Origin: Fragilaria radians
Lineage: Eukaryota > Bacillariophyta > Fragilariophyceae > Fragilariales > Fragilariaceae
Assembly (NCBI GenBank): GCA_900642245.1
Contig: CAAAJI010000053.1
Location: forward strand, 1 to 64,000
Direction of reading: 5' to 3'
DNA length: 64,000 nt
The notes under the pieces are model-generated. The model saw only the letters and a list, made by a program, of their open reading frames with translations. It did not search any database and had not been told where the DNA came from. Within the stretch, counting starts at the first letter, position 1. Every line of letters starts with the position of its first letter. Both the position numbers and the translations under genes were made by a program. Positions 45,337 to 55,162 of this stretch are shown here, piece by piece.

Positions 45337-46505
45337 AATTGATCTCTTTTATAGATTAATTTGGTGTGTTTAACTTAAATCATAAAGCATTATCTTCTAG
45401 GATTGTAGAATATAGTACAGATTTGCCAAGAAATCACAGAAAATGAGCTTTATGATGACCTGACATGAGAATTTAACTCAATTACTACAGCTTCATGGAT
45501 AGGATTCTCTGAAAAGCACTTTTACGCCAACTTTCAATCTATTTGGTTAAACTAAATATCATTAGGAAGACCTTCTGCCATTGTCATCAAATGCTTTGAT
45601 AGAGTTGCTTGAATTACGTTAAACACTTTTTTGGAGAAGCCAACAGCAGAGGCAGTCTTAATTGTGATTAAGATATTGATAAGGATTATCAATATATTTC
45701 TTGCCTTATAACCTTCAAACCCAAAGGACAAAACAATCTGAAGCTATATTGGGAGTGTTCTGGTAGCACATAATTCAAAGCATTACAGCCAAAAAAAGAC
45801 TGAATGTAGTTGGAGAGTATCATCACTAATTATGACTTGTTTTTTCACAGCAATTACCAAACTCAAAATAAATTGTTTTCGGTAGAGAAGACCCACTATT
45901 CAAATGCTTTTCTAACAAATTCAAAGTTGTCCAAAGGCCCTTAGGCTGCACATATTCTCAGCGTCCTTTTCTAATCAGGACTGCTCATGTCCATAGTGTA
46001 ATGATCAAAGTCTACACACAGGATTGCTATTTTTAGCCGTAGTCTTCTCAGATTCATTTTCTTCTGTCACAATAATATCAGCTATAAAATCATCATCATC
46101 AAGCACCTTTGGGACAAGTCTCAACTCCTTTAGTGCCTTCCTTTCTTTTGAATCGATAGATCTGGATGGAATTCATCGAGTTAAAGTTGCATTCATTAGT
46201 CTTTGTTGATCCTATTCAGCTGTCAAATAAATCTTTCTAAACTTGCAACTCAACACAATCATCATCGAAATATTGGTGTCTTTCAAAACTTTGTCAATTT
46301 GAACGCACGAATCACAAGTATCTGATTGTCATCTGAAAATTAGGATAATACATTTCCCCAGTATTTAAAGAGCCGAAGTTACGAAGCTATACAATGCTTT
46401 TATCATCACATAGATTCTGACGTACCTTAGAGTACTGTTCATGAAGATAAAACCTAACTCAGTCTAGTAATACTAATATAGATCAACTGTATAGAGTACT
46501 AGACT
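45337..46505. other. Probable transposable-element debris
   Basis: This stretch is flanked by the two inverted LTR-like motifs. Minus-strand frames are broken and no domain could be named. A plus-strand frame at 46024-46209 is Ser-rich and unconvincing. Confidence 0.3.
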
Positions 46506-47060
46506 AAGAGATGTGTATGTGTACCAATACTGGAGACGTCCAAGTATTGCTTAGTACATAGTAAATAGTACCAGAATCAATGTTCTTCTATTTACTCATC
46601 TAACTGTGGAATAAGTTCCATTGTTAACTATTCCTTTTTATATATATTCCACAAATTCAATAAGACAATACTTTATATGAACTTAGTGAGGTTTAAATCT
46701 TGCTTATAAATGAGAAGATACTTCTAGAACCGTTATATTCCACGGTAGGAACAAAAGTTCCAGATTCCAAGTAATTAATTGGAATGCATACTAGTACACC
46801 TAGTGACTGGTAGAAATTCCTTCAAGAACAAAAGATCTTGAAGGAATTTGCCACGTGAACTATTGTAATCACAAACAAAAAGAGTCACGTCAGACTATCA
46901 TGCGTGGCCAATAAAGTAGTTTGTAAAATAGAATTATATTTTTCTACTCCTAAGAACACAGAGCAGATTCTCCTGCAAGATTGAGTTGCACTTTCTTTCT
47001 GAGTTATGTGTTAGCCTGCCTATGAGAAAATAGGAGAGCTAAAACCTTTCTGTGAAAGTT
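46506..47060 (+). mobile_element. Possible solo LTR or LTR fragment
   Basis: It starts with the motif shared with 45281-45336 and includes a G-box (CCACGTG, about 46851) and a 14-bp hairpin at 46814-46849. It is rich in TAGTAC-type short repeats at the left end. It carries no open frame. Boundaries and target-site duplication are not established, so this is a suggestion from the shared motif and lack of coding content. Confidence 0.35.
46814..46849. repeat. Perfect inverted repeat, 14-bp stem and 8-nt loop
   Basis: AAATTCCTTCAAGA and TCTTGAAGGAATTT flank the loop ACAAAAGA. A CACGTG palindrome follows directly at about 46852. Confidence 0.9.
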
Positions 47061-47763
47061 CAATACAATACTTAATAAGGCCATGTGATCATTGTATGCG
47101 AATGCCCAGGTTTATAGCCATTCTGAGGCCGTTGGATTGGAAAGTGTCTAATCCTATCGATTCTTCTATTGCACCCAGGCACCCTGCGTAACCTAATTAG
47201 AAAGTCCTTTGTCTAATAAGAGGTAAAATAAATCAATTTGCTTGGATATAAATGAATTCGTTAGAACCTTTATCGCTCATTGCTTCCAACGCAACTGCCC
47301 AAAGATCTTTTGGTATTCTCTCTATTCTAGTTCATCCGTATCCCTCGCTACTCTAGCCTTCATATTCCCTAGGCTTGTTTGGACTGTACTCCATGAACAT
47401 ATCTGTTACGATAATGCAAAATGTAACAAGCGTTGTATTTCTTTTGCAAATATTGGCTACTGTAGATTTAGTCACTTTTCAACGAATGTGGTTAAAAAAA
47501 TTGTTGGAGTGTATAGTGACTTTTGGGTTCCGCTTTTTAAGCATACAATAAAGGAATGCAGTGTTAAGGACAAAGTACAATGATCTTACGTTGACTTTGA
47601 GAAAATAATCATGATAACTAATTGAAAACTACCGGTAGTTGTAGGTTGGAGACTTTACAGACTGAGCTTTTTTTCGGGACAATGTTACCCTGATCCTTAT
47701 ACTAAATGCTTCCATTTTTGTGTGCGGATATACAGTCTGCACCAGAAAACGCTGATACAGCAA
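47061..47763. other. Intergenic region upstream of WDR55
   Basis: No gene recognised. The plus-strand frame 47242-47583 (113 codons) is Cys- and Phe-rich without a known motif. The WDR55 promoter is expected at the right end; a possible acceptor (GATACAG, about 47754-47760) before the start could mean an intron in the 5' UTR. Confidence 0.4.
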
Positions 47764-49168
47764 ATGGTAATTACAATTGAATGTTCCGATCAACCTTTGG
47801 ATTTGTCTTTTCATCCTCTTAGATCAGATATTGTGGCTGTGGGGCTAGTTGATGGAACAGTGGAGGGTGAGCTCTTTAATTGTGTCTTGCTTCAAGAAAG
47901 TTGTGTCCTTCTTTGCTTTGACACTCACATATCCTTGACTTGATTTCGTTATAGTACACGATTTACCAAAGCCTGGAGAGAGGAAAATAAGTACCAGCGA
48001 TGAGGAAGACTCGGAGAATGACACTATTTTGTCTTCCATTCCTATTCATACGATGCAAATATCATCGTCAGAGCAAAAACCAAAAACGCATTCCTGTCGC
48101 ACCGTTCTCTTTTCAAGTGATGGCAAGTATCTCTTTTCTGGAGGATCCTCTGGGGAAATTTGCGCTTTAGACGCCAACATGATTAGCTCTCTAGGAGGAT
48201 GCGAGACATCTTTGTTATGGAGGCTGCCATCACACCCCGATGCAGTTCATTGTCTCAAGCAATTGCCAGAATCTGCAACTTGTGGTCCCCTCCTTTGCTC
48301 GGGCTATGAAAACGGTAGTATTCGGCTTTGGGATACTCGGCTCTGTGATGCTGCTGAATCTAAGAGAGCGTGTGTACTTTCATGGAACGAACATGAAGAT
48401 TACATATCAGGTTTTGATCATGACGTTGATGGAAATACTCTGTTGGCAAGCTCAGCAGATTGTTCGTTGTCTGCCATGGACTTGCGAATGGCTCAAAATC
48501 CCTCATCAAAATCTCAATCATGTCGAAAATCTGATGACCAAGAAGATGAATTGCTTTCTGTCACCGTGATGAAACATGGCCGCAAGGTAATTTGTGGATC
48601 ACAACAAGGTGTACTTGCTGTGTGGTCTTGGGGCACATGGGGAGATGTTTCCGATCGATTTCCAGGTCATCCGGCTTCAATTGATGCCCTCCTTAAAGTA
48701 GATGAAGATACTGTTTTGACGGGTGCATCGGACGGATTAATTCGTTTAGTGCAACTTCATCCTGACAAGTTGTTGGGCGTTCTAGGAGAGCACGAGGGTT
48801 ATCCTGTGGAAAAACTGCAGTTCAACTCTGATCGTTCCGTTGTCGGTAGTATAAGTCACGACGCCTTCCTCCGCCTCTGGGATACCAAAATTCTGTTTGA
48901 CGATGACAACAGTGAAGAGGGCGACGAAGGAGAGGAAGACGAGGTGAAGACACACGGTCAATCAACATTGACAGATGCATTCGCATCGGCTAAGACAACT
49001 CCAAAATTTGAAAGTGATGATGATTGGGATGATACTGACGACAGCGAAGACAGCAATGACGATAGTGATGATAGTGAAGACGATGACAAGGAAAAGGTTG
49101 TATCCGCAAACGATCGAAGATCTAAGCGTATGAAAACAGAAAACGAGAAATTCTTTGATGATTTATAA
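47764..49168 (+). CDS. WD40-repeat protein, WDR55/Jip5 family (438 aa, 2 exons)
   Basis: This is a predicted beta-propeller protein of ribosome biogenesis (WDR55 in animals, Jip5 in yeast), nucleolar in those organisms. Exons 47764-47866 and 47955-49168; the 88-nt intron (donor GTGAGC, acceptor TATAG) joins AVGLVDGTVE to VHDLPKPGERK. Diagnostic parts are DQPLDLSFHPLRSDIVAVGL at the start, TVLFSSDGKYLFSGGSSGEI, LCSGYENGSIRLWDTR, VICGSQQGVLAVWSWGTWGD, VLTGASDGLIRLVQLHPDKL and VGSISHDAFLRLWDTK. A long Asp/Glu/Ser tail ends in RRSKRMKTENEKFFDDL, the typical WDR55 C-terminus (FFxDL). ATG 47764 is the first Met of the family start. It is convergent with the CYTH gene, 65 bp between stop codons. Confidence 0.92.
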
Positions 49169-49233
49169 GTCTTTCGAAAATTTCTGTTAACCTCAATGAG
49201 TAATTATTCTCCCTAATTGTCGTTCAAAAAGTG

Positions 49234-50058
49234 TTATCGTTTAGTCGAAAGGCTTCCTCTTTCTAGACAAGCACTGTAATGATCTGGACGAAAATTCATG
49301 AGATAATACTCTAGCTTACCGATAGCAGGTTCTTCAGTTTTGTAATTGTCTTCGCGTAATAGGCTTACAAATATTGATATCTCATTCTTTGCATGTTCCA
49401 CTTGATCATCGGTTTCCACAATAAGTTCAACCTCTCCCACCAAAAATCCATAATTTGTAGCATCTATATCAACGCTGATTTTTCTTTTGTCGCCATTTGG
49501 ATAATGCCAGCTTGTGCGCTTTGTTTCTAACCTACAAAACGGAATGAAACATTGAGCGAATTCAGGAAGTTCCGGTACTTGAAAACCCTCGAAGATTTTC
49601 ATGGACTCTTTACTTTCACTCCTTCTTGAATAGGGGATTTGATTCAACGCTTCTTGAATTGCAGCTATTCCTTCCACTTCATTGTATACCGTTGTGCCGC
49701 CATCATGACGACGGCCAATTTTGAGCTCCCACGATCCTCCCTTTTGGGGAACTTCTCGAAAGCGCAACCAATTATCTAAAGGTGTAAGGGTTGGCCTTTC
49801 GAGGTCAAAATACCAGTCAATGAGGGTTATCTCTGCTTTCTTCACCATTCCTTGGCTAATCAAAATGGTCTCTACCTTTTTCGCAGCCTCCATATCTGCT
49901 ATGACAAATTTCTGTTCCACTTCCAACATTCCAATCGCACTAGGTGAAGAAAGAGATATCTTGCTATGAACACTACAGAATCTGGGAGCAAAGGAAGTAG
50001 TTCGATTCAAAACTTTTAGAAGTATCATCCAAAGACGAACATTATGCAAGGAAAACAT
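49234..50058 (-). CDS. CYTH-domain phosphatase, thiamine-triphosphatase type, possible plastid leader (274 aa)
   Basis: This CYTH (triphosphate tunnel) enzyme is closest in layout to thiamine triphosphatase, which hydrolyses ThTP to ThDP. Signature ExExK is EVEQKF at residues 46-51. Further tunnel residues lie in NWLRFREV, SWELKIGRR, ETKRTSWHY, ISVDIDATNYG, LVGEVELIVET and IGKLEYYLMNF, and the FRPDHYSACLE end resembles that of animal ThTPase. Residues 1-42 form an extra leader with a hydrophobic part (LWMILLKVLNRTTS) followed by FAPRFCSVHSKISLSSPS, which fits a bipartite plastid signal. ATG 50058 is needed for that leader; the next Met (about residue 44) would give the bare domain. Substrate is inferred, as other CYTH proteins use inorganic triphosphate or ATP. 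Confidence 0.85.
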   Translation of the reverse strand: MFSLHNVRLWMILLKVLNRTTSFAPRFCSVHSKISLSSPSAIGMLEVEQKFVIADMEAAKKVETILISQGMVKKAEITLIDWYFDLERPTLTPLDNWLRFREVPQKGGSWELKIGRRHDGGTTVYNEVEGIAAIQEALNQIPYSRRSESKESMKIFEGFQVPELPEFAQCFIPFCRLETKRTSWHYPNGDKRKISVDIDATNYGFLVGEVELIVETDDQVEHAKNEISIFVSLLREDNYKTEEPAIGKLEYYLMNFRPDHYSACLERGSLSTKR

Positions 50059-51380
50059 CTTCCTTTAAACGTTTGGCATTTCTTGCGCACTTGTGCTGCA
50101 CGTTTTGTTAAGTATTATCAAAATTCAGAACGCTGTATTTCAAGTTGTTTGGGAAATTGAAAATCCAATCTGATAAGATACCTATGTTTCCGAAAAAGAT
50201 GCATGTTCTCTCACGGAAACTAGGATCCTAGACTTTGCCATCCTCAACCTCTACAGAGGCTGGAAGATTCAATGAGGAAAAAGAACACATGAGAAAGATT
50301 GAGAGCTTCTTCAAAGTCATTTCTTTGGAAATATTGCTACGAAAACAGTGTGAGGGGTAATAACTACGGATAAGGCAAATGCGGATTCCTCATAACACTT
50401 GGAAACAAGCCTGGTTATAGGTGAGCATTTCCACGTTTGCCATAATTAAACTAAGTTGGTGAAATCCTAGAAGATAAAGTAGAAAAGTTTAAGTGTTTTC
50501 ATTTAGTACTTTAAACTGTGTAAAAATTCTCAAATATGCTTAATTTCTTCTTATTGTTTCACGTTGAGCGTACTTTTAAGGCTAAGATCACTAAGAATGA
50601 TGCAACACTCTTCATTTTACCATCTCATTGCAGAAAAAAATAGCCGGAACAGTACTTGTTCGGAGATAGGTTGTTACTAAACACCTTCAAAAGCAACCAC
50701 AAGTGGATTTTCTTTGTATGACTCACCCCTAGCTTCAGCAAATGTCATACAATGGGAGCTGCTTTATATTTTTACAGAAAATCCTTAAATCCCAATTCAT
50801 TTTTCTCTATCTCCTCATCAGTAAAAGTTTTCCGCAGCTGGTCCTTTACAATGTAAGCTAAATGTACCAGTTTCAGCTAACAAGAATGGCATTGCAGCGG
50901 GAAAAGTATAGGTAATTGAGCCGTTGGTTCCCCTTCTTCCCTTTGACACAACCTATAATCCTTGAATAAGATGCAAACATAAATACATTATTCTCTACAG
51001 TAGGGCTTGATTTTCAGGTTCATGCATTCTTTGTATTCGTTCTTCAACTCAATAACGTAAGTGGACCGTTAGTGTCGTAACCTAAACACACTTGTAGTTG
51101 AAAATCCTAGTATGGCACTGATTCTGTATTTCCTCCATCTAAAGCTGTGGCAAAAGCTCAACAGATATCTCATTACTTCGGCATTAGCTTGAAAAGAATT
51201 TACACAATAAATGTGAAATTAAAGGGGGATTTTACTTCTACAAGTATTCTCGATCGTAGTACCCGCACCTGTCACACTTTGAACGTCTTCAGTAACATTC
51301 ACTGCTCGTCTAAATGAAAGACCGATTCCATTCTTTTTGACTATTGAAAAGTATTTGATATAACTGCTGAATTGTATTGA
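50059..51380. other. AT-rich intergenic spacer
   Basis: No recognisable gene or repeat. It should hold the promoter of the CYTH gene at its left end. Confidence 0.45.
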
Positions 51381-51384
51381 ATTC

Positions 51385-51815
51385 AATCACTATCATCACA
51401 ACTTGGTTCAAATCCAATTATATCTTTCTTTTGTGCTAGCTGAATCTCAATATGATCATCAACATCATCATTATCCAATCATAGCAAGTCTTCAATTATT
51501 GTTTCAATAATATCTATTCCACGTTCGGTAAATGTTTTTTCTTCAAAGCTTGCTTTGATGATCGTTTCTTCTGACTTGGTTAGCATGTTTTGTACTCATC
51601 GCATGTCAAAGGGTATGTAGACTTGTTGCGCTTCATTATCTTATTACTTTTCTCCACAGGGGCAGAAAAGTTGAATATTTTGAGCTCTTTTCTTTGTTGA
51701 TTGTCAATATAATCATGTTCTTCTCTACCAAAGGGTCCACAATATAAACTAATGAAGTTTTCTACATTGTTAAGAAGGCTTGCGATCTGAGACCTTCACA
51801 CCACCGGAAATTGTT
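51385..51815 (-). pseudogene. Two adjacent decayed reading frames of unknown origin
   Basis: The minus strand stays open for about 75 codons (51590-51810; contains NNVENFISLYCGPFGREEHD and APVEKSNKIMKRNKSTYPL), ends at TAA, and a neighbouring frame then continues with KSEETIIKASFEEKTFTERG, one stop, then NDDVDDHIEIQLAQKKDIIG to about 51385. The peptide-like composition across a frame switch suggests an eroded coding sequence. No family was recognised, and there is no start codon at the right end. Confidence 0.3.
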
Positions 51816-51948
51816 GGAAAAAAACTTTCCATGGTACTCGAAAAGAAGTACTGAACTATAAGTACTATCATGTCACAAAGAATGTGTTCACAAATCAATG
51901 GAGACGCAAGACCGAAGATTTTAGCAGGCGAGCTGGAGAGGACTCTGG

Positions 51949-52833
51949 ATGGAAATGTTACCTCTCATCTTCGAGATATTGTCAATGACTTTACTATTCA
52001 CCTTTGCCGACGGGCTTATCAGTATTCCTGTTATCAGGAAACGAACGATTTCCCGATATGTCTACTCTTCAAATAGGGACGAAGATACAAAATTCAAGCA
52101 GCGGTCGAGGTGTTGGATTATTCTTGTGGACGACGAAGAAACAATTCGGAAGGCTGTCGGTCAGTATTTATTTGATCAAGGTTACCAAGTGACTGCTTGT
52201 GCTGATGCAAAGACAGCGTTACAATTGAGTCGGAATCGAAAGGTGTTGGACGAAAGAGCTGCTATGGAAACGTCTCGAATACCCGATTTGATTATCAGTG
52301 ATGTAAGAATGCCTGAAATGGATGGAATAGAATTTTTGAAAGAATTAAGGCGTGACACTCGACTTATGGGAGTACCAGTTATCTTATTGACTGCCAAAGG
52401 AATGGTGGAGGATAGAGTTAAAGGTTTTCAAGCGGGGGCAGATGCCTATGTGCCCAAACCATTTGAACCCGAAGAATTACTAAGTATCATCGACAACGCC
52501 ATATTAAGGTATCGTACACTAAGTAAAGAAGAAGTACTTGTCGAAGATCTTCAAAGAGATTTAGAAAATATAAAGAAATTGTTGATAGAGAGTGGTGGAG
52601 GGACAGTTGGTCACGGCAGAGTTGAAAATACCAAAGTTTTTCTCACTCCAGATGAACGCCAAGTACTCGAATACCTTTGTCAAGGTATGTACAACCAGGA
52701 AATTGCACAAAACATCAATCTTAGTAGAAGCAGAGTAGACTCCATAATCACCAGTATGCTTCGAAAAACAAAGCTTGACAATAGAACACAGCTTGTCCGA
52801 TGGGCCATATCAACCGGAAATGTCCAAATATGA
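51949..52833 (+). CDS. Plastid-targeted two-component response regulator, REC plus LuxR-type HTH (294 aa)
   Basis: A bacterial-type response regulator. The receiver domain (about 54-185) has WIILVDDEETIRKAV (acidic pocket), LIISDVRMPEMDG with phospho-acceptor Asp118, VILLTAKGMVEDRV (Thr switch), and AYVPKPFEPEELL (Lys). The last ~65 residues are a LuxR/NarL helix-turn-helix: LTPDERQVLEYLCQGMYNQE, then INLSRSRVDSIITSMLRKTK. The layout is that of cyanobacterial LuxR-type regulators and of Ycf29/TctD of red-type plastid genomes. Here the gene sits among nuclear genes and starts with a signal peptide (LPLIFEILSMTLLFT) and FADGLISIPVIRKRTISRYVYSS, a bipartite plastid leader, suggesting endosymbiotic transfer and re-import to regulate plastid transcription (inference). 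ATG 51949 is the first in frame after an upstream stop. The gene has no intron and is convergent with mad1. Confidence 0.88.
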   Translation: MEMLPLIFEILSMTLLFTFADGLISIPVIRKRTISRYVYSSNRDEDTKFKQRSRCWIILVDDEETIRKAVGQYLFDQGYQVTACADAKTALQLSRNRKVLDERAAMETSRIPDLIISDVRMPEMDGIEFLKELRRDTRLMGVPVILLTAKGMVEDRVKGFQAGADAYVPKPFEPEELLSIIDNAILRYRTLSKEEVLVEDLQRDLENIKKLLIESGGGTVGHGRVENTKVFLTPDERQVLEYLCQGMYNQEIAQNINLSRSRVDSIITSMLRKTKLDNRTQLVRWAISTGNVQI

Positions 52834-53216
52834 AGGCGTGTCGTCCATAACAAACTTGAATTGTGGACCCTATGGAATGCATATCGAAAATAAATCAGGA
52901 ATCATTGCATATTTGCTACTATCCTTTTACCATGTAAGTCCTTTTTTTAACCTAGAGTTCAAGGTCTCACTAATGGTTTTGTAAATCACTGAGATCAGGT
53001 TTAATCTTTTAAAAACTGATTTTTACATTCATATGACATCAAATATCCATGAAATTAAACTTATTGAAAAGCGTTTGTTTGGGCGTTCACGATTTCAACA
53101 AGGTTTCACTCCAATTTAAGTGACAACAAAAATATTCCTGCATCAAGAACTTTAATCTTTAGTTTTCAAATACATGAGATTCTGCAAAATTTACTTTTCC
53201 AAAGTATTCCGCCTCA
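52834..53216. other. Short spacer between convergent genes
   Basis: About 380 bp that must hold both 3' UTRs. AT-rich, no recognised feature. Confidence 0.5.
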
Positions 53217-55162
53217 TTAGTTGTTAGCTGATGTCACGAAAGTACATTTCTCAAGAAGGCTCAATTGTGTGCTAGCCATAAAACCTGGCATACTATCATA
53301 CTTTGTCAAATATTGGTAAGCATCGGTTGTAGAGAGCACTCGCGCGAAATCGTTGGCTCGAAGTTCCAAAGACTTTGGCTGCTTCACATTTTTAGGCCAA
53401 TTGAAAATCAATACATCTTCTTCCCTTTCGCCATAGACGGATCGCACTTTGAAATATGGAGTGGCTTTGTCCAAATGCATGTCAATTTTAAACCCAGTTA
53501 TCAAGTATACTCCTTCACGAAAAATTCCGATCTGCTCTTTAAAGGTATCTTTTAAACGCTGGTGAAGCTTCTCAGGATCCACATCCGGCTTCGCTGGATT
53601 CCCACTTGAAACTAAGCTGTCACAGACATTTATCTCTTCGATTCTCTTCTTCAGAGCTTTAATCTCATTCTGGTATCGCTCACGAATAGCATCCGTCAAA
53701 GGATTTTTTTCCAAATGCAGGACCCTAGTAATATCTCTATTGAATAATCCCTTTCCAGCAAATGATTCTGCCTTCGCAGCTCTATCCAAGGCGGTTTCAG
53801 CCTTTTTTCTCTCACTCATTAATGCATCACGCAACTTGGTGAACTTATCTAGAACACGATCATGCTCTTCCTCTATTCGTTTCTTATCATTAATGGCATT
53901 TTGTAGTTCCACGTTAAGACGCTCATGATCTTGCTTGAATAACAATGCTTCTTCCCTTGCAGTTGTCAAAGCAATTTCGTAAACCTTTGCCTCGCCATCA
54001 ATCGGTTGTGTCGACAACGCTTCGTTAAAGGATTTCAAGAGAGATCTTAGTCCTTCTGCCTCGCGTTGCCCAATATGCTCTTGTGCACGAAGGACTCGAA
54101 GTTGGATATTTGCAGAGTCTAACTCTTTCTTGAGATCTTGAACCGATCGTTGTGATCGAAGATTTTCTGTTTGTGCATCCCGGATTTCCTTCTCTTGTGA
54201 CTCCAATTTCTCTTTAGAGACTTCTACAGAATTTTCCAATTGTTTGATTTCTTCCTCCATTTTCTTCGTTTGCTGGATTTGTTTTTGTAGATGTCTCAAC
54301 ACGCTTGATACTTCGGGAGGACCTGAAAAGGATACATTTAACAAATTACCCATCTTTTTTTCGAAGTCTTCCCATGCTATCATCAATGCGCGTTGTTTTT
54401 CAAGCTCACGATGTAATTCCTTAGTTTCTTGCTCCAATTTGGAAATACGGTGCTTGTCTGCAGCTGATGTCTCCTTCAGCAGTGACAATTGATGAGCTTT
54501 TTTGTTCCATTCGTCTGATTTTCGGCTCAGTTGTCGATACTTGCGCTCCGACTCAGCATGCGAGATTCGAACTCTGTTAAGCTCCTGTAAAACAGGTTTC
54601 GGGGCAGAGCATGATTCATTCGACGTTACCTTAGATTCATTTTCACTTTTTAACAAGTCTTCTGATTTTCGACGATAATCTTCAATTTGAGAAGTGGCCT
54701 CCTTTAAGCTACTTTTAATAACTCGATTTCCTGCTTGTAAGCTTCAAGTTGAGACTCCAGTTTGATCACTTTTCCATGAGTTTTTGGTGCATCAAAGTTC
54801 GCTCCTTGTTGGCTCTGCGCTTCTAGTAGTTGGGCTTGACATAATCGCAACTCAGAAATGGCCTCCTGACGACCATCACGTAGCATTCTAGAATGTTCTT
54901 CACTTGAATTCCGAAGATCTTCTAGCATTTGCTTTGCTTCTTCAGCATCTTCTATAGCAAACTTCACCTCGCGCTGCAGGCGGGATTGGACTTGCGCCGC
55001 TCGTCGTTGATCGAGCTCGCGTAAGGATCGCTCATGCTCCAACTCGGCACGAAGAGATTGGATTTCATTTTCTAGAAGCGTGTACGAAAATTTGGGACGC
55101 TTTGGACCATCATCCTCGGCATCGGAAAGGCTCGTCCTCTTCCGATTACTGATCATCGACAT
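53217..55162 (-). CDS. MAD1: Spindle assembly checkpoint protein Mad1, with apparent frameshift
   Basis: Mad1 recruits Mad2 to unattached kinetochores. Upstream part 54704-55162: a basic NLS-like start (MSMISNRKRTSLSDAEDD, PKRPKF), then coiled coil. Downstream part 53217 to about 54712: long coiled coil, the Mad2-interaction motif TRVLHLEKNPLTDAIRERYQ, and the C-terminal RWD-like domain (QRLKDTFKEQIGIFREGVYL, ITGFKIDM, RSVYGEREEDVLIFNW, YDSMPGFMASTQLSLLE). The two parts are in different frames. The first frame ends at TAA (54704-54706) just after an AAAA run (54713-54716), while the second is already open there and continues the coiled coil. No intron with usable borders fits, so one base looks missing in the A run, through sequencing error or real mutation. 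Total length would be about 650 aa, near the family's size. ATG 55162. Confidence 0.85.

Noticed and set aside
51949..52833. Response regulator as bacterial contamination
   Set aside because: It carries a eukaryotic-type bipartite leader and lies in continuous AT-rich sequence between nuclear genes with the same base use.
54690..54716. Tiny intron or programmed -1 frameshifting in Mad1
   Set aside because: The only GT...AG possibilities are 11-43 nt or leave the frame wrong, and the run is not an X XXY YYZ slippery heptamer, so a one-base indel is simpler.
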